DNA from: Streptomyces sp. NBC_01471
GTDB lineage: Bacteria; Actinomycetota; Actinomycetes; Streptomycetales; Streptomycetaceae
Assembly: GCF_041438865.1 (NCBI RefSeq)
Contig: NZ_CP109450.1
Location: 3,017,001 to 3,081,000 of the forward strand
DNA length: 64,000 bases
Direction of reading: 5' to 3'
Position numbers and translations under genes: made by a program. The first letter of the stretch is position 1. Every line of letters starts with the position of its first letter. Under the pieces are notes generated by a model that was given only the letters and a program-made list of their open reading frames with translations, was not told the origin of the DNA and did no database searches. Below are positions 56,378-64,000 of this stretch, in pieces.

Positions 56378-57049
56378 GTGGAGGACAGAGTGCGAGTGGT
56401 CATCGCCGAGGATTCAGTGCTGCTGCGGGAGGGCCTGACCCGATTGTTGACCGATCTCGGTCACGACGTCGTCGCCGGTGTCGGGGACGCGGAGGCGCTG
56501 ATCAAGACGATCGCGGACCTGGCGGCGCAGGAGTCGCTGCCGGATGTGGTCGTCGCGGACGTACGGATGCCGCCCACCCACACCGACGAGGGGGTCCGGG
56601 CGGCTGTACGGCTGCGCAAGGAGTATCCGGGGATCGGGGTGCTGGTCCTCTCGCAGTACGTGGAGGAGCAGTACGCCACCGAACTGCTGGCCGGATCGAG
56701 CCGGGGCGTCGGCTATTTGCTGAAGGACCGGGTCGCCGAAGTCAGGGAGTTCGTGGACGCAGTGGTCCGGGTGGCGCAGGGCGGGACGGCCCTGGACCCC
56801 GAGGTCGTGGCGCAGTTGCTGGGCCGCAGCCGCAAGCAGGACGTGCTGGCCGGGCTGACCCCGCGCGAGCGCGAGGTGCTGGGGCTGATGGCCGAGGGGC
56901 GGACGAACTCGGCGGTGGCCCGGCAGTTGGTGGTCAGCGACGGAGCGGTGGAGAAGCACGTCAGCAACATCTTCCTGAAGCTCGGACTCTCTCCGAGTGA
57001 CGGGGATCACCGTCGGGTGCTCGCCGTGCTGACCTATCTGAAGTCGTAA
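56378..57049 (+). CDS. NarL/FixJ family response regulator
   Basis: 223 residues from a GTG (VEDRVRVVIAEDSVLLREG). A TTG at 56369 and a GTG at 56390 (with GGAGG five bases before it) are other possible starts. The receiver has acidic E11-D12 and phospho-Asp61 in VVVADVRMPP, with Lys in YLLKDRV. The LuxR-type helix-turn-helix is LTPREREVLGLMAEGRTNSA and VSDGAVEKHVSNIFLKLGL. It completes the two kinases upstream as a two-component system; target genes are unknown. Confidence 0.93.
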   Translation: MEDRVRVVIAEDSVLLREGLTRLLTDLGHDVVAGVGDAEALIKTIADLAAQESLPDVVVADVRMPPTHTDEGVRAAVRLRKEYPGIGVLVLSQYVEEQYATELLAGSSRGVGYLLKDRVAEVREFVDAVVRVAQGGTALDPEVVAQLLGRSRKQDVLAGLTPREREVLGLMAEGRTNSAVARQLVVSDGAVEKHVSNIFLKLGLSPSDGDHRRVLAVLTYLKS

Positions 57050-57249
57050 TTGCCTGACACCCTGTCAGATAGCGAGGTCGGAGCCGTATCGCAGGACTGG
57101 CCGCGAGCAGGACCTAGATCCAAAGGATGAGCACTCAGCGCGAGTGCCCGATGACACCGAGGAGACCGGAGAGCCCGTTTCAATGGCGTTAAATCCGGTC
57201 ATTTCGATGTCCCAAAAAGGCGTCCGGCATATGAGCCTTCCAGGGAAGG

Positions 57250-57272
57250 CCACCCTTACCGTCGTAGGGTGG
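57250..57272 (+). promoter_or_regulatory. Inverted repeat upstream of korA
   Basis: CCACCCT (57250-57256) and AGGGTGG (57266-57272) form a seven-base inverted repeat with a nine-base spacer, 62 bases before the korA start. It overlaps a TAGGGT that could be a -10. It may be an operator or just GC-rich coincidence. Confidence 0.3.
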
Positions 57273-57333
57273 GTCCTGGTGTGCCCGGGCAGCCGGGCGC
57301 ATCCGAGCAGCCGCCCGAGGGAGGTCCAGTTCA

Positions 57334-59349
57334 GTGACCAGCCAGGTCAGTAGCCCAGCCGAGCAGGCCGACGGATCCGATGAGACCGTTGTCGGGGAAC
57401 ATCGCGCCCTTCTGATCGACAAAGGGGGCCTCGGCACAGAGGGCCTCGACGAAGAGGGCATCGACACAGAGGGCCTCGCCACAGAGGCGTCCGGCGCCAA
57501 GGAAGTACGCCGCCTGAGCCGGGTGATCATCCGGTTCGCGGGTGATTCGGGTGATGGGATGCAGCTGACGGGGGACCGGTTCACGTCGGAGACGGCGTCG
57601 TTCGGGAATGATCTGTCGACGCTGCCGAACTTCCCGGCGGAGATCCGTGCGCCCGCGGGCACGCTGCCGGGTGTTTCCTCGTTCCAGGTGCACTTCGCCG
57701 ACCATGACATCCTCACGCCGGGGGATGCGCCCGATGTGCTGGTCGCGATGAACCCGGCCGCGCTGAAGGCGAACATCGCGGATGTGCCGCGGGGTGCGGA
57801 CATCATCGTGAACACGGACGAGTTCTCGAAGCGGCCGATGGCGAAGGTCGGTTACCTCACCTCCCCGCTCGAGGACGGGTCGCTGGAGGCGTATCAGGTT
57901 CATCCGGTGCCGCTGACGACGCTGACGATCGAGGCACTCAAGGAGTTCGGGCTCTCCCGCAAGGAAGCCGAACGCTCCAAGAACATGTTCGCGCTGGGCC
58001 TGCTGTCGTGGATGTATCACCGCCCGACGGAGAACACCGAGCAGTTCCTGCGGGCGAAGTTCGCGAAGAAACCACAGATCGCGGAGGCGAACGTCGCCGC
58101 GTTCCGCGCCGGGTGGAACTTCGGCGAGACGACGGAGGACTTCGCCGTCTCCTACGAGGTCGAACCGGCCGCGGCCGCGTTCCCGGCCGGAACGTACCGC
58201 AACATCTCGGGAAACCTGGCCCTGTCCTACGGCCTGATCGCCGCCGGCCGCCAGGCGGACCTGCCCCTCTACCTGGGCTCGTACCCGATCACCCCGGCCT
58301 CCGACATCCTCCACGAGCTCTCCCGCCACAAGAACTTCGGCGTGCGGACCTTCCAGGCCGAGGACGAGATCGCCGCCATCGGCGCGGCCCTGGGCGCATC
58401 CTTCGGCGGGTCTCTCGCGGTGACCACCACCTCCGGCCCCGGTGTGGCACTGAAGTCCGAGACGATCGGGCTCGCCGTGTCGCTGGAGCTGCCGTTGCTG
58501 GTCATCGCGATCCAGCGGGGCGGGCCCTCGACCGGGCTGCCCACCAAGACCGAACAGGCCGACCTGCTCCAGGCCATGTTCGGACGCAACGGCGAGGCCC
58601 CGGTCCCGGTGATCGCACCGAAGACCCCCGCGGACTGCTTCGACGCCGCTCTGGACGCCGCCCGGATCGCGGTCACCTACCGGACCCCGGTCTTCCTGCT
58701 CTCCGACGGCTACCTCGCCAACGGATCCGAGCCCTGGCGCATCCCCGAGACCACCGAACTGCCCGACCTGCGCACCCAGTTCGCCACCGCACCCAACCAC
58801 CACCTCGCCGACGGCACCGACGTGTTCTGGCCCTACAAACGCGACCCCCACACCCTCGCCCGCCCCTGGGCCGTGCCCGGCACACCCGGCCTCGAACACC
58901 GCATCGGCGGCATCGAGAAACAGGACGGCACCGGCAACATCTCCTACGACCCCGCCAACCACGACCTCATGGTCCGCACCCGCCAGGCCAAAATCGACAA
59001 CATCCAGGTCCCCGACCTCACCGTCGACGACCCCGACCGGGCGAGCACCCTGGTCCTGGGCTGGGGCTCCACCTACGGACCCATCACCGCGGCGGTGCGC
59101 CGGCTGCGCAACGACAACATCCCCATCGCCCAGGCCCACCTGCGCCACCTCAACCCCTTCCCCGCCAACCTCGGCGACATCCTGAAGGGGTACGACAAGG
59201 TCGTGATCCCGGAGATGAACCTCGGCCAGCTCGCCCTCCTCATCCGCGCGAAATACCTGGTCGGCGCCGTCTCCTACAACCAGGTCAACGGCATGCCGTT
59301 CAAAGCCGAACAGCTCGCGACGGCACTCAAGGAGGCCACCGATGCCTGA
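57334..59349 (+). CDS. korA: 2-oxoglutarate:ferredoxin oxidoreductase, alpha (fused gamma-alpha) subunit
   Basis: Oxidises 2-oxoglutarate to succinyl-CoA and reduces ferredoxin, an alternative to the NAD-linked TCA step. 671 residues from a GTG. The gamma-type domain begins RVIIRFAGDSGDGMQLTGDR; the alpha domain has LYLGSYPITPASDILHELSR and TTTSGPGVALKSETIGLAV. An N-terminal extension (about 15-60) has repeated EGL/TEG/DEEG units. The stop overlaps the korB start by 8 bases. Confidence 0.95.
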   Translation: MTSQVSSPAEQADGSDETVVGEHRALLIDKGGLGTEGLDEEGIDTEGLATEASGAKEVRRLSRVIIRFAGDSGDGMQLTGDRFTSETASFGNDLSTLPNFPAEIRAPAGTLPGVSSFQVHFADHDILTPGDAPDVLVAMNPAALKANIADVPRGADIIVNTDEFSKRPMAKVGYLTSPLEDGSLEAYQVHPVPLTTLTIEALKEFGLSRKEAERSKNMFALGLLSWMYHRPTENTEQFLRAKFAKKPQIAEANVAAFRAGWNFGETTEDFAVSYEVEPAAAAFPAGTYRNISGNLALSYGLIAAGRQADLPLYLGSYPITPASDILHELSRHKNFGVRTFQAEDEIAAIGAALGASFGGSLAVTTTSGPGVALKSETIGLAVSLELPLLVIAIQRGGPSTGLPTKTEQADLLQAMFGRNGEAPVPVIAPKTPADCFDAALDAARIAVTYRTPVFLLSDGYLANGSEPWRIPETTELPDLRTQFATAPNHHLADGTDVFWPYKRDPHTLARPWAVPGTPGLEHRIGGIEKQDGTGNISYDPANHDLMVRTRQAKIDNIQVPDLTVDDPDRASTLVLGWGSTYGPITAAVRRLRNDNIPIAQAHLRHLNPFPANLGDILKGYDKVVIPEMNLGQLALLIRAKYLVGAVSYNQVNGMPFKAEQLATALKEATDA

Positions 59350-60403
59350 GAGCAACGAACTTCTCCAGCTGGTGCCCAAAGCCGAAGCCAAACAGACCAT
59401 GAAGGACTTCAAGTCCGACCAGGAAGTCCGCTGGTGCCCCGGCTGCGGCGACTACGCCGTCCTCGCCGCCGTCCAGGGCTTCATGCCCGAACTCGGCCTC
59501 GCCAAAGAGAACATCGTCTTCGTCTCCGGCATCGGCTGCTCCTCCCGCTTCCCCTACTACATGAACACCTACGGGATGCACTCCATCCACGGCCGCGCCC
59601 CCGCCATCGCCACCGGCCTCGCCACCTCCCGCCGCGACCTGTCCGTCTGGGTCGTCACCGGCGACGGCGACGCCCTGTCCATCGGCGGCAACCACCTCAT
59701 CCACGCCCTGCGCCGCAACGTCAACCTGAAGATCCTCCTCTTCAACAACCGGATCTACGGACTGACCAAAGGCCAGTACTCACCCACATCCGAGACCGGG
59801 AAGATCACCAAGTCGACGCCGATGGGCTCCCTCGACTCCCCGTTCAACCCCGTCTCCCTGGCCATCGGCGCCGAGGCGTCCTTCGTGGCCCGCACCATCG
59901 ACTCCGACCGCCAGCACCTCACCAGCGTGCTCCGCGCAGCGGCCGACCACCCCGGCACCGCCCTGGTCGAGATCTACCAGAACTGCAACATCTTCAACGA
60001 CGGCGCCTTCGAGGCCCTCAAAGACCGCGAACAGGCCCAGGAAGCGGTCATCCGCCTCGAACACGGACAGCCCATCCGCTTCGGCACCCCCGAACACCCC
60101 AAGGGCGTCGTCCGCGACCACACCACCGGCGACCTCGAAGTCGTCGACGTCACCCCCGACAACGAAGCCCACATCCTGGTCCACGACGCACAGGCCACGT
60201 CACCGACCACCGCCTTCGCCCTCTCCCGCCTCGCCGACCCCGACACCCTCCACCACACCCCCATCGGCGTGCTGCGCAACACCCAACGCCCCGTCTACGA
60301 CACCCTCATGAACACCCAACTCGAAACCGCCATCGAGCAACACGGCAAGGGCGACCTCACCACCCTCCTCACCGGCAACGACACCTGGACCGTCGCCGGC
60401 TGA
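59342..60403 (+). CDS. korB: 2-oxoglutarate:ferredoxin oxidoreductase, beta subunit
   Basis: Thiamine-diphosphate-binding and cluster-binding subunit, 353 residues. WCPGCGDYAVL and GIGCSSRFPYYMNTYG hold the [4Fe-4S] cysteines. VVTGDGDALSIGGNHLIHAL and LLFNNRIYGLTKGQYSPTS form the TPP/Mg motif (GDG...NN). It overlaps korA by 8 bases and is followed by a strong hairpin. Confidence 0.96.
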   Translation: MPESNELLQLVPKAEAKQTMKDFKSDQEVRWCPGCGDYAVLAAVQGFMPELGLAKENIVFVSGIGCSSRFPYYMNTYGMHSIHGRAPAIATGLATSRRDLSVWVVTGDGDALSIGGNHLIHALRRNVNLKILLFNNRIYGLTKGQYSPTSETGKITKSTPMGSLDSPFNPVSLAIGAEASFVARTIDSDRQHLTSVLRAAADHPGTALVEIYQNCNIFNDGAFEALKDREQAQEAVIRLEHGQPIRFGTPEHPKGVVRDHTTGDLEVVDVTPDNEAHILVHDAQATSPTTAFALSRLADPDTLHHTPIGVLRNTQRPVYDTLMNTQLETAIEQHGKGDLTTLLTGNDTWTVAG

Positions 60404-60445
60404 CAACGGATCGACAACAGATGAGGCGTCAACAGGCGCCGCCCC

Positions 60446-60477
60446 GGGCCCGGTTCTGCTCCGTCAGGACCGGGCCC
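60446..60477. terminator. korB / hxlR bidirectional terminator
   Basis: GGGCCCGGTTC (60446-60456) pairs with GGACCGGGCCC (60467-60477) with one G-U pair and a ten-base loop. It lies 43 bases after korB and covers the stop codon of the convergent hxlR-type gene. Confidence 0.75.
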
Positions 60478-60889
60478 CGTCGTATGCCTCACGCGCCGTC
60501 AGCACCGTGTCGACGTGCCGCTCGGTCCACCGGGCGAGCCCCCACACCTGCTCGGCGGCCTCCCTGCCGAGTGGCGTGAGCGAGTAGTCCACCCGCGGCG
60601 GGATGACCGGCTTGGCGTCGCGGTCCACAAAGCCGTCCCGCTCCAGCGTCTGCAGCGTCTGGGCGAGCATCTTCTCGCTGACCCCGCCCACCTGTCGGCG
60701 CAGCTCGCTGAAGCGGTACGAACGCTCCAGGAGCGCGGCGAGAACGAGCACGCCCCAGCGGCTGGTGACGTGCTCCAGGATCAGGCGCGAGGGGCACATC
60801 GTCCGGTTGACGTCGGGCACCGGCCGGGCCGCCGCCGCGCCTCTCGCCGCATCACTCGCCGGGTCTCCCACCACTTCACTTACGTCCAT
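60464..60889 (-). CDS. HxlR family transcriptional regulator
   Basis: 141 residues with the MarR/HxlR winged helix: TMCPSRLILEHVTSRWGVLV, YRFSELRRQVGGVSEKMLAQ and LERDGFVDRDAKPVIPPRVDYSLT. The Cys before the first helix is the redox-sensing position in HxlR/HypR/QorR relatives. It is divergent from a quinone-oxidoreductase gene, the classical QorR arrangement, and probably represses it until oxidised by quinones or hypochlorite. Confidence 0.92.
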   Translation of the reverse strand: MDVSEVVGDPASDAARGAAAARPVPDVNRTMCPSRLILEHVTSRWGVLVLAALLERSYRFSELRRQVGGVSEKMLAQTLQTLERDGFVDRDAKPVIPPRVDYSLTPLGREAAEQVWGLARWTERHVDTVLTAREAYDGARS

Positions 60890-60892
60890 GTC

Positions 60893-60945
60893 AGTACCTT
60901 ACTTCAAAGTGGGTACTTTCTCAGGGTTAGTACCCCCCGTAAGGT
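60893..60945. promoter_or_regulatory. Probable HxlR/QorR operator region
   Basis: Between the divergent genes AGTACC occurs at 60893-60898 and again at 60929-60934. GGTACT at 60912-60917 forms an inverted repeat with the first. ACCTTAC (60896-60902) and GTAAGGT (60939-60945) are a second inverted pair. GTAC-type half-sites fit known HxlR-family operators; the exact site is inferred. Confidence 0.55.
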
Positions 60946-61052
60946 GAGCCCCGGAGGGGAAACCGCGCGAAACACCCCAACCGCACGAAACTTCCGAATT
61001 GCACCCGAAAACCCGAACGCCCGAACACCCGAACCACAGGGAGCACCACCTC

Positions 61053-61907
61053 ATGAGCATCGTCGTCACCGGAGCCACCGGGGCCCTCGGCCTCCTCGTC
61101 ATCGATGAGCTGCTCGCCACGGTCCCCGCGGACCAGGTCGCCGCCGTCGTCCGCAACAAGGAGAAGGCCGCCGCCCTGGCGGCGCGCGGTGTGGAGCTGC
61201 GCATCGCCGACTACGACGACCCGGCGAGCCTCAAGGGGGCGTTCCGCCCCGGCGAGCGGGTGCTCCTCATCTCCGGGAGCGAGGTCGGCCGACGCGTCCC
61301 GCAGCACACCGCGGTCGTCGAGGCGGCGAAGGCGGCGGGCGTCGCACAGCTCGCGTACACGGGCGTCCTGGGCGGCCCCGGCGCCGACTTCCAGCTGGCC
61401 GCCGAGCACAAGGTGACCGAGCAGCTGATCCTGGACTCCGGGCTTCCCTACACCTTCCTGCGCAACGGCTGGTACAACGAGAACTACACCGAGAACCTCG
61501 CGCCGGTCCTGGAACACGGCGCTGTCGTCGCCAGCGCGGGCGACGGCCGGGTCGCGTCGGCCGCCCGCGCCGACTACGCGGCGGCCGCCGCTGCCGTTCT
61601 GACGTCGGACGGCCACCTGGGCCGGGTCTACGAGCTGAGCGGTGACGTCGCCTGGTCCTTCGCCGAGTACGCCGCCGAGGTCGCCAAGGCCTCCGGCAAG
61701 GAGATCGCCTACCGCAACGTCCCGGCGGCCACGCACCAGGAGATCCTGGTCGGCGCCGGCCTCCCGGAGGCGTTCGCGGCCATCCTCGTGGACGTGGACG
61801 CCGCCATCGAGCGCGGCCTGCTGGCCGGTACGAGCGGCGACCTGGCCCGGCTGACGGGGCGCCCCACCACGCCGATCGCGGCCTCGGTCGCGGCCGCGCT
61901 GGCGTGA
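61053..61907 (+). CDS. NAD(P)H:quinone oxidoreductase, QorB/YtfG-type SDR
   Basis: 284 residues from MSIVVTGATGALGLLVIDEL, with CAGGGAGC eight bases upstream. NADP-binding GATGALG (7-13), substrate region YTGVLGGPGADFQLAAEH, and LPYTFLRNGWYNENYTENL match the QOR2 subfamily, which reduces quinones by one hydride and protects against electrophiles. It is divergent from, and probably repressed by, the HxlR protein. Confidence 0.9.
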   Translation: MSIVVTGATGALGLLVIDELLATVPADQVAAVVRNKEKAAALAARGVELRIADYDDPASLKGAFRPGERVLLISGSEVGRRVPQHTAVVEAAKAAGVAQLAYTGVLGGPGADFQLAAEHKVTEQLILDSGLPYTFLRNGWYNENYTENLAPVLEHGAVVASAGDGRVASAARADYAAAAAAVLTSDGHLGRVYELSGDVAWSFAEYAAEVAKASGKEIAYRNVPAATHQEILVGAGLPEAFAAILVDVDAAIERGLLAGTSGDLARLTGRPTTPIAASVAAALA

Positions 61908-62066
61908 CACCGCGGAACCGCCGCGAGGATACGGGGCCCCGATGACCGCACCTCCGGCGTGACCGTATGACGGCACGGGCATGACAGCCGGGTCCTCCTC
62001 CCGTTACCTTCGAGTCCAGATTCCTCATGCCTTCGACGGGTGCCGGACGATCTCAGGGGAGGGCCC

Positions 62067-63083
62067 GTGAAGGGCGCCAGCGAGCAGCGGACAGGGTTCC
62101 TGAACGGCGCCGCGGCATACGTGCTGTGGGGGCTCGTCCCGATGTTCTGGCCGCTGCTCAAGCCGTCCGGCGCCATGGAGATCCTCGCCCACCGCATGGT
62201 GTGGTCCCTGGGTGTCGTCGTGATCGCGCTGCTGGTGATGCGGCGCTGGGCCTGGATCGGCGAGCTGGTCCGCACACCCCGCAGACTGGGCCTCGTGGCC
62301 ATCGCGGCGGTGGTCATCAGCGTCAACTGGGGCGGCTACATCTGGGCCGTGAACAACGGTCAGGTCGTCGAGGCCTCACTCGGCTACTTCATCAACCCGC
62401 TGGTCACCATCGCGATGGGTGTCCTGCTGCTCGGCGAACGGCTGCGCCCCGCCCAGTGGGCCGCCGTCGCCACCGGCGCGGCGGCCGTGCTGGTCCTGAC
62501 CGTCGGATACGGCAAGCCGCCGTGGATCTCGCTGATGCTGGCCTTCTCCTTCGCGGCGTACGGACTGGTCAAGAAGAAGGTGAATCTCGGCGGACTGGAG
62601 TCGCTCGCGGCCGAGACGGCGGTGCAGTTCCTGCCGGCGCTGGCGTATCTGCTGTTCCTCACCACGCGCGGCGAGTCCACTTTCGGCTCCCCGGCCCACG
62701 GGGCGCTCCTCGCGTCCACGGGTGTGGTGACCGCGATCCCGCTGATCCTCTTCGGAGCGGCGGCGATCCGCGTGCCGCTCTCGACCATGGGACTTCTCCA
62801 GTACCTGGCGCCGGTCTTCCAGTTCGGGCTGGGCGTCCTGTACTTCCACGAGGCGATGCCGCCGGAGCGGTGGGCGGGCTTCGCGCTGGTCTGGCTGGCC
62901 CTGACGGTTCTGACCTGGGACGCCCTGCGGAACGCGCACCGGACGCGGGCACGGGCCGCTCAGCTGACGGCCGAGGCACGGGAGCGGGAGCAGACGCAGG
63001 AGCCGGGGCAGGCGCAGGGGCCGGGGCAGGCGAGCACGGGCCCCGCAGCCACTGAGCCGACGGCCACCGGGCCCGCCGCCTGA
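62067..63083 (+). CDS. rarD: RarD-type EamA family transporter
   Basis: 338 residues from a GTG with AGGGGAGG spaced four bases. Ten predicted membrane helices in two EamA halves; GAAAYVLWGLVPMFWPLLK, EILAHRMVWSLGVV, VNWGGYIWAVNNGQVVEASLGYFINPL (quoted in part: WGGYIWAVNNGQVVEAS) and TMGLLQYLAPVFQFGLGV are RarD signatures. The substrate is not established for the family. The C-terminal ~45 residues are an Ala/Gly/Gln/Pro-rich tail. Confidence 0.92.
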   Translation: MKGASEQRTGFLNGAAAYVLWGLVPMFWPLLKPSGAMEILAHRMVWSLGVVVIALLVMRRWAWIGELVRTPRRLGLVAIAAVVISVNWGGYIWAVNNGQVVEASLGYFINPLVTIAMGVLLLGERLRPAQWAAVATGAAAVLVLTVGYGKPPWISLMLAFSFAAYGLVKKKVNLGGLESLAAETAVQFLPALAYLLFLTTRGESTFGSPAHGALLASTGVVTAIPLILFGAAAIRVPLSTMGLLQYLAPVFQFGLGVLYFHEAMPPERWAGFALVWLALTVLTWDALRNAHRTRARAAQLTAEAREREQTQEPGQAQGPGQASTGPAATEPTATGPAA

Positions 63084-63185
63084 CCACCTGGCCATCTGCC
63101 CCGGCCGGCCTCCGTGACCGACGGGCCACCTACCTGCCGCCTACCGGCCACGGGCCGAGTCACCCCCGCGTTCCGTTCTCCGCCC

Positions 63186-63767
63186 TCAGGCGCCCAGCGC
63201 TTTCAGGACATGTGCGATCAGCCGGCTGATCTCCTCAGCGTCGTACGGCGACCTGCGCAGGCTGTGCCGGTAGTAGAGCGGACCGTAGAGCAGCTCCACC
63301 CCCAGATTCACGTCGGCGTCCTTGGGCAGCACGCCCTGCGCCTGGGCGCTGCGCAGCCGGCCCGTCGCGCCCCTGACCCGCGGATCGATGAACTCTTCCT
63401 GCACGGTCCTGGCGAGTTCGTCGTCGTACTGGATCTCAGTGAGGACCCCCGCGTACGCGGGGCCGAGCGGCGGATGCATGAGGAGCCGCACCACTCCGGT
63501 CATCTGGGAGTGCAGATCGGCCGCGAGATCACCGGTGTCGGGGAAGGGGCGGGTCCGGATGGCCTCGTGGTCCAGCGCTTCGAGCACCAGAGCGCCCTTC
63601 GACGGCCACCAGCGGTAGATCGTCTTCTTGCTCACACCGGCACGGGCGGCGATCGCCTCGATCGTGACGCGGGCGTACCCCCGCTCGATACAGAGCGCGA
63701 GGGCGGCCGCGAGAATCGCCTGCTGTGATTTCTCGCTGCGGCGCGCGGGATTGGGCGTGAGGTTCAC
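63186..63767 (-). CDS. TetR family transcriptional regulator
   Basis: 193 residues from MNLTPNPARRSEKSQQAIL. The helix-turn-helix region is VTIEAIAARAGVSKKTIYRW followed by WPSKGALVLEAL. The C-terminal ligand domain (QYDDELARTVQEEFIDPRVR) is of the TetR_C type found in AcrR-like proteins. The next gene beyond the window edge is read in the same direction, so its target is unclear. Confidence 0.9.
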   Translation of the reverse strand: MNLTPNPARRSEKSQQAILAAALALCIERGYARVTIEAIAARAGVSKKTIYRWWPSKGALVLEALDHEAIRTRPFPDTGDLAADLHSQMTGVVRLLMHPPLGPAYAGVLTEIQYDDELARTVQEEFIDPRVRGATGRLRSAQAQGVLPKDADVNLGVELLYGPLYYRHSLRRSPYDAEEISRLIAHVLKALGA

Positions 63768-63814
63768 CGCTTGAGTCTATTCACCGGTCACGACCGGGGA
63801 CGATACGTAGCGTC

Positions 63815-63925
63815 TTGACAGCGGAAGGTGGACGTCCGAGAATGCCTGAGGGGAAACGGTACGTGTCGTGTCGAGCCGCGTCGGGGGACGGCTTCTCGGT
63901 ACGACACGTGCCCTCCCTTTTGTCT
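63815..63925 (+). ncRNA. Candidate small plus-strand RNA with promoter and terminator-like hairpin
   Basis: TTGACA (63815-63820) is followed 17 bases later by GAGAAT (63838-63843), a sigma-70-like promoter. About 15 bases further on is an 18-pair hairpin (63858-63875 with 63895-63912) followed by CUCCCUUUUGUCUUU. The three non-Watson-Crick positions are all G-U on the plus strand but C-A mismatches on the minus strand, which favours plus-strand transcription. Alternatively it is simply the terminator of the leftward gene ending at 63955. Confidence 0.4.
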
Positions 63926-63954
63926 TTCTGCCGGAGCCTCATTCCTGCTCCCGT

Positions 63955-64000
63955 TCAGGCCGCGATGTCCTTCGTGGTGAACCGCGCCCAGGCCGCCGAG
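63955..64000 (-). CDS. C-terminal end of an unidentified gene (cut by window edge)
   Basis: A minus-strand frame enters the window and ends AAWARFTTKDIAA then TGA. Only 15 codons are visible, too few to name. The position before a 190-base gap and the natural-looking terminal sequence suggest a real gene end. I cannot tell its product. Confidence 0.35.
   Translation of the reverse strand, partial: SAAWARFTTKDIAA

Overview
The window is a piece of a Streptomyces chromosome (or a very close actinobacterial relative). GC is very high, third codon positions are mostly G or C, GTG/TTG starts are common, and genes often overlap by ATGA, GTGA or TGATG. Gene order follows the conserved Streptomyces ribosomal/RNA polymerase neighbourhood, read here mostly on the minus strand: S10 operon, then gdhA, tuf, fusA-rpsG-rpsL, rpoC-rpoB, rplL-rplJ, rplA-rplK, nusG-secE, tRNA-Trp, aspartate aminotransferase, adenosine deaminase, murB, two MaoC dehydratases and rpmG. 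Individual proteins match what I recall of Streptomyces orthologues in length and N-terminal sequence; no database was searched.

Layout. 1-3.5 kb: start of the S10 operon (rpsJ-rplC-rplD-rplW-rplB-rpsS, the last cut by the window edge). 3.5-6.4 kb: an accessory minus-strand operon of two soluble proteins with similar ends and one membrane protein, with broken small reading frames in front. 6.4-10.4 kb: glutamate dehydrogenase and a large secreted PIG-L deacetylase-like lipoprotein. 10.5-28.5 kb: translation and transcription core (tuf, str operon, rpoBC, L7/L12-L10, L1-L11, nusG, secE), interrupted by one lipoprotein gene. 28.5-38.6 kb: four tRNAs (Trp, Met, Thr, Tyr) among aminotransferase, adenosine deaminase, a TetR/oxidoreductase divergon, murB, hadA/hadB-like genes, rpmG, an amidohydrolase-like protein and an SDR/GyrI-like pair. 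38.7-42.5 kb: yajQ, alkB-like, small membrane proteins, htpX and mscL.

42.5-53 kb holds a ten-gene partial complex I operon (nuoA-B-C-H-I-J-K-L-M-N) with no nuoD and no nuoEFG. Several of its proteins carry large low-complexity insertions or tails. 53.2-57 kb: two tandem paralogous sensor kinases followed by a NarL-type response regulator. 57.3-60.4 kb: korAB, a 2-oxoglutarate:ferredoxin oxidoreductase. The nuo2 cluster and korAB could be linked functionally through ferredoxin, because nothing in the nuo2 cluster can oxidise NADH; that is inference. 60.4-64 kb: an HxlR/quinone-oxidoreductase divergon, a RarD transporter, a TetR regulator and the edge of one more gene.

The most interesting non-gene signals are four. 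First, the rpsJ and rpsL leaders share a nearly identical 27-nt hairpin element. Second, a possible small plus-strand RNA near 63.85 kb has a consensus-like -35 hexamer and an 18-bp hairpin that pairs fully only on that strand. Third, a tandem pair of 18-bp near-palindromes sits in the 31.9 kb TetR divergon. Fourth, a perfect 12-bp hairpin lies between rpoB and rpoC. I saw no insertion sequence, phage, CRISPR array or rRNA gene.
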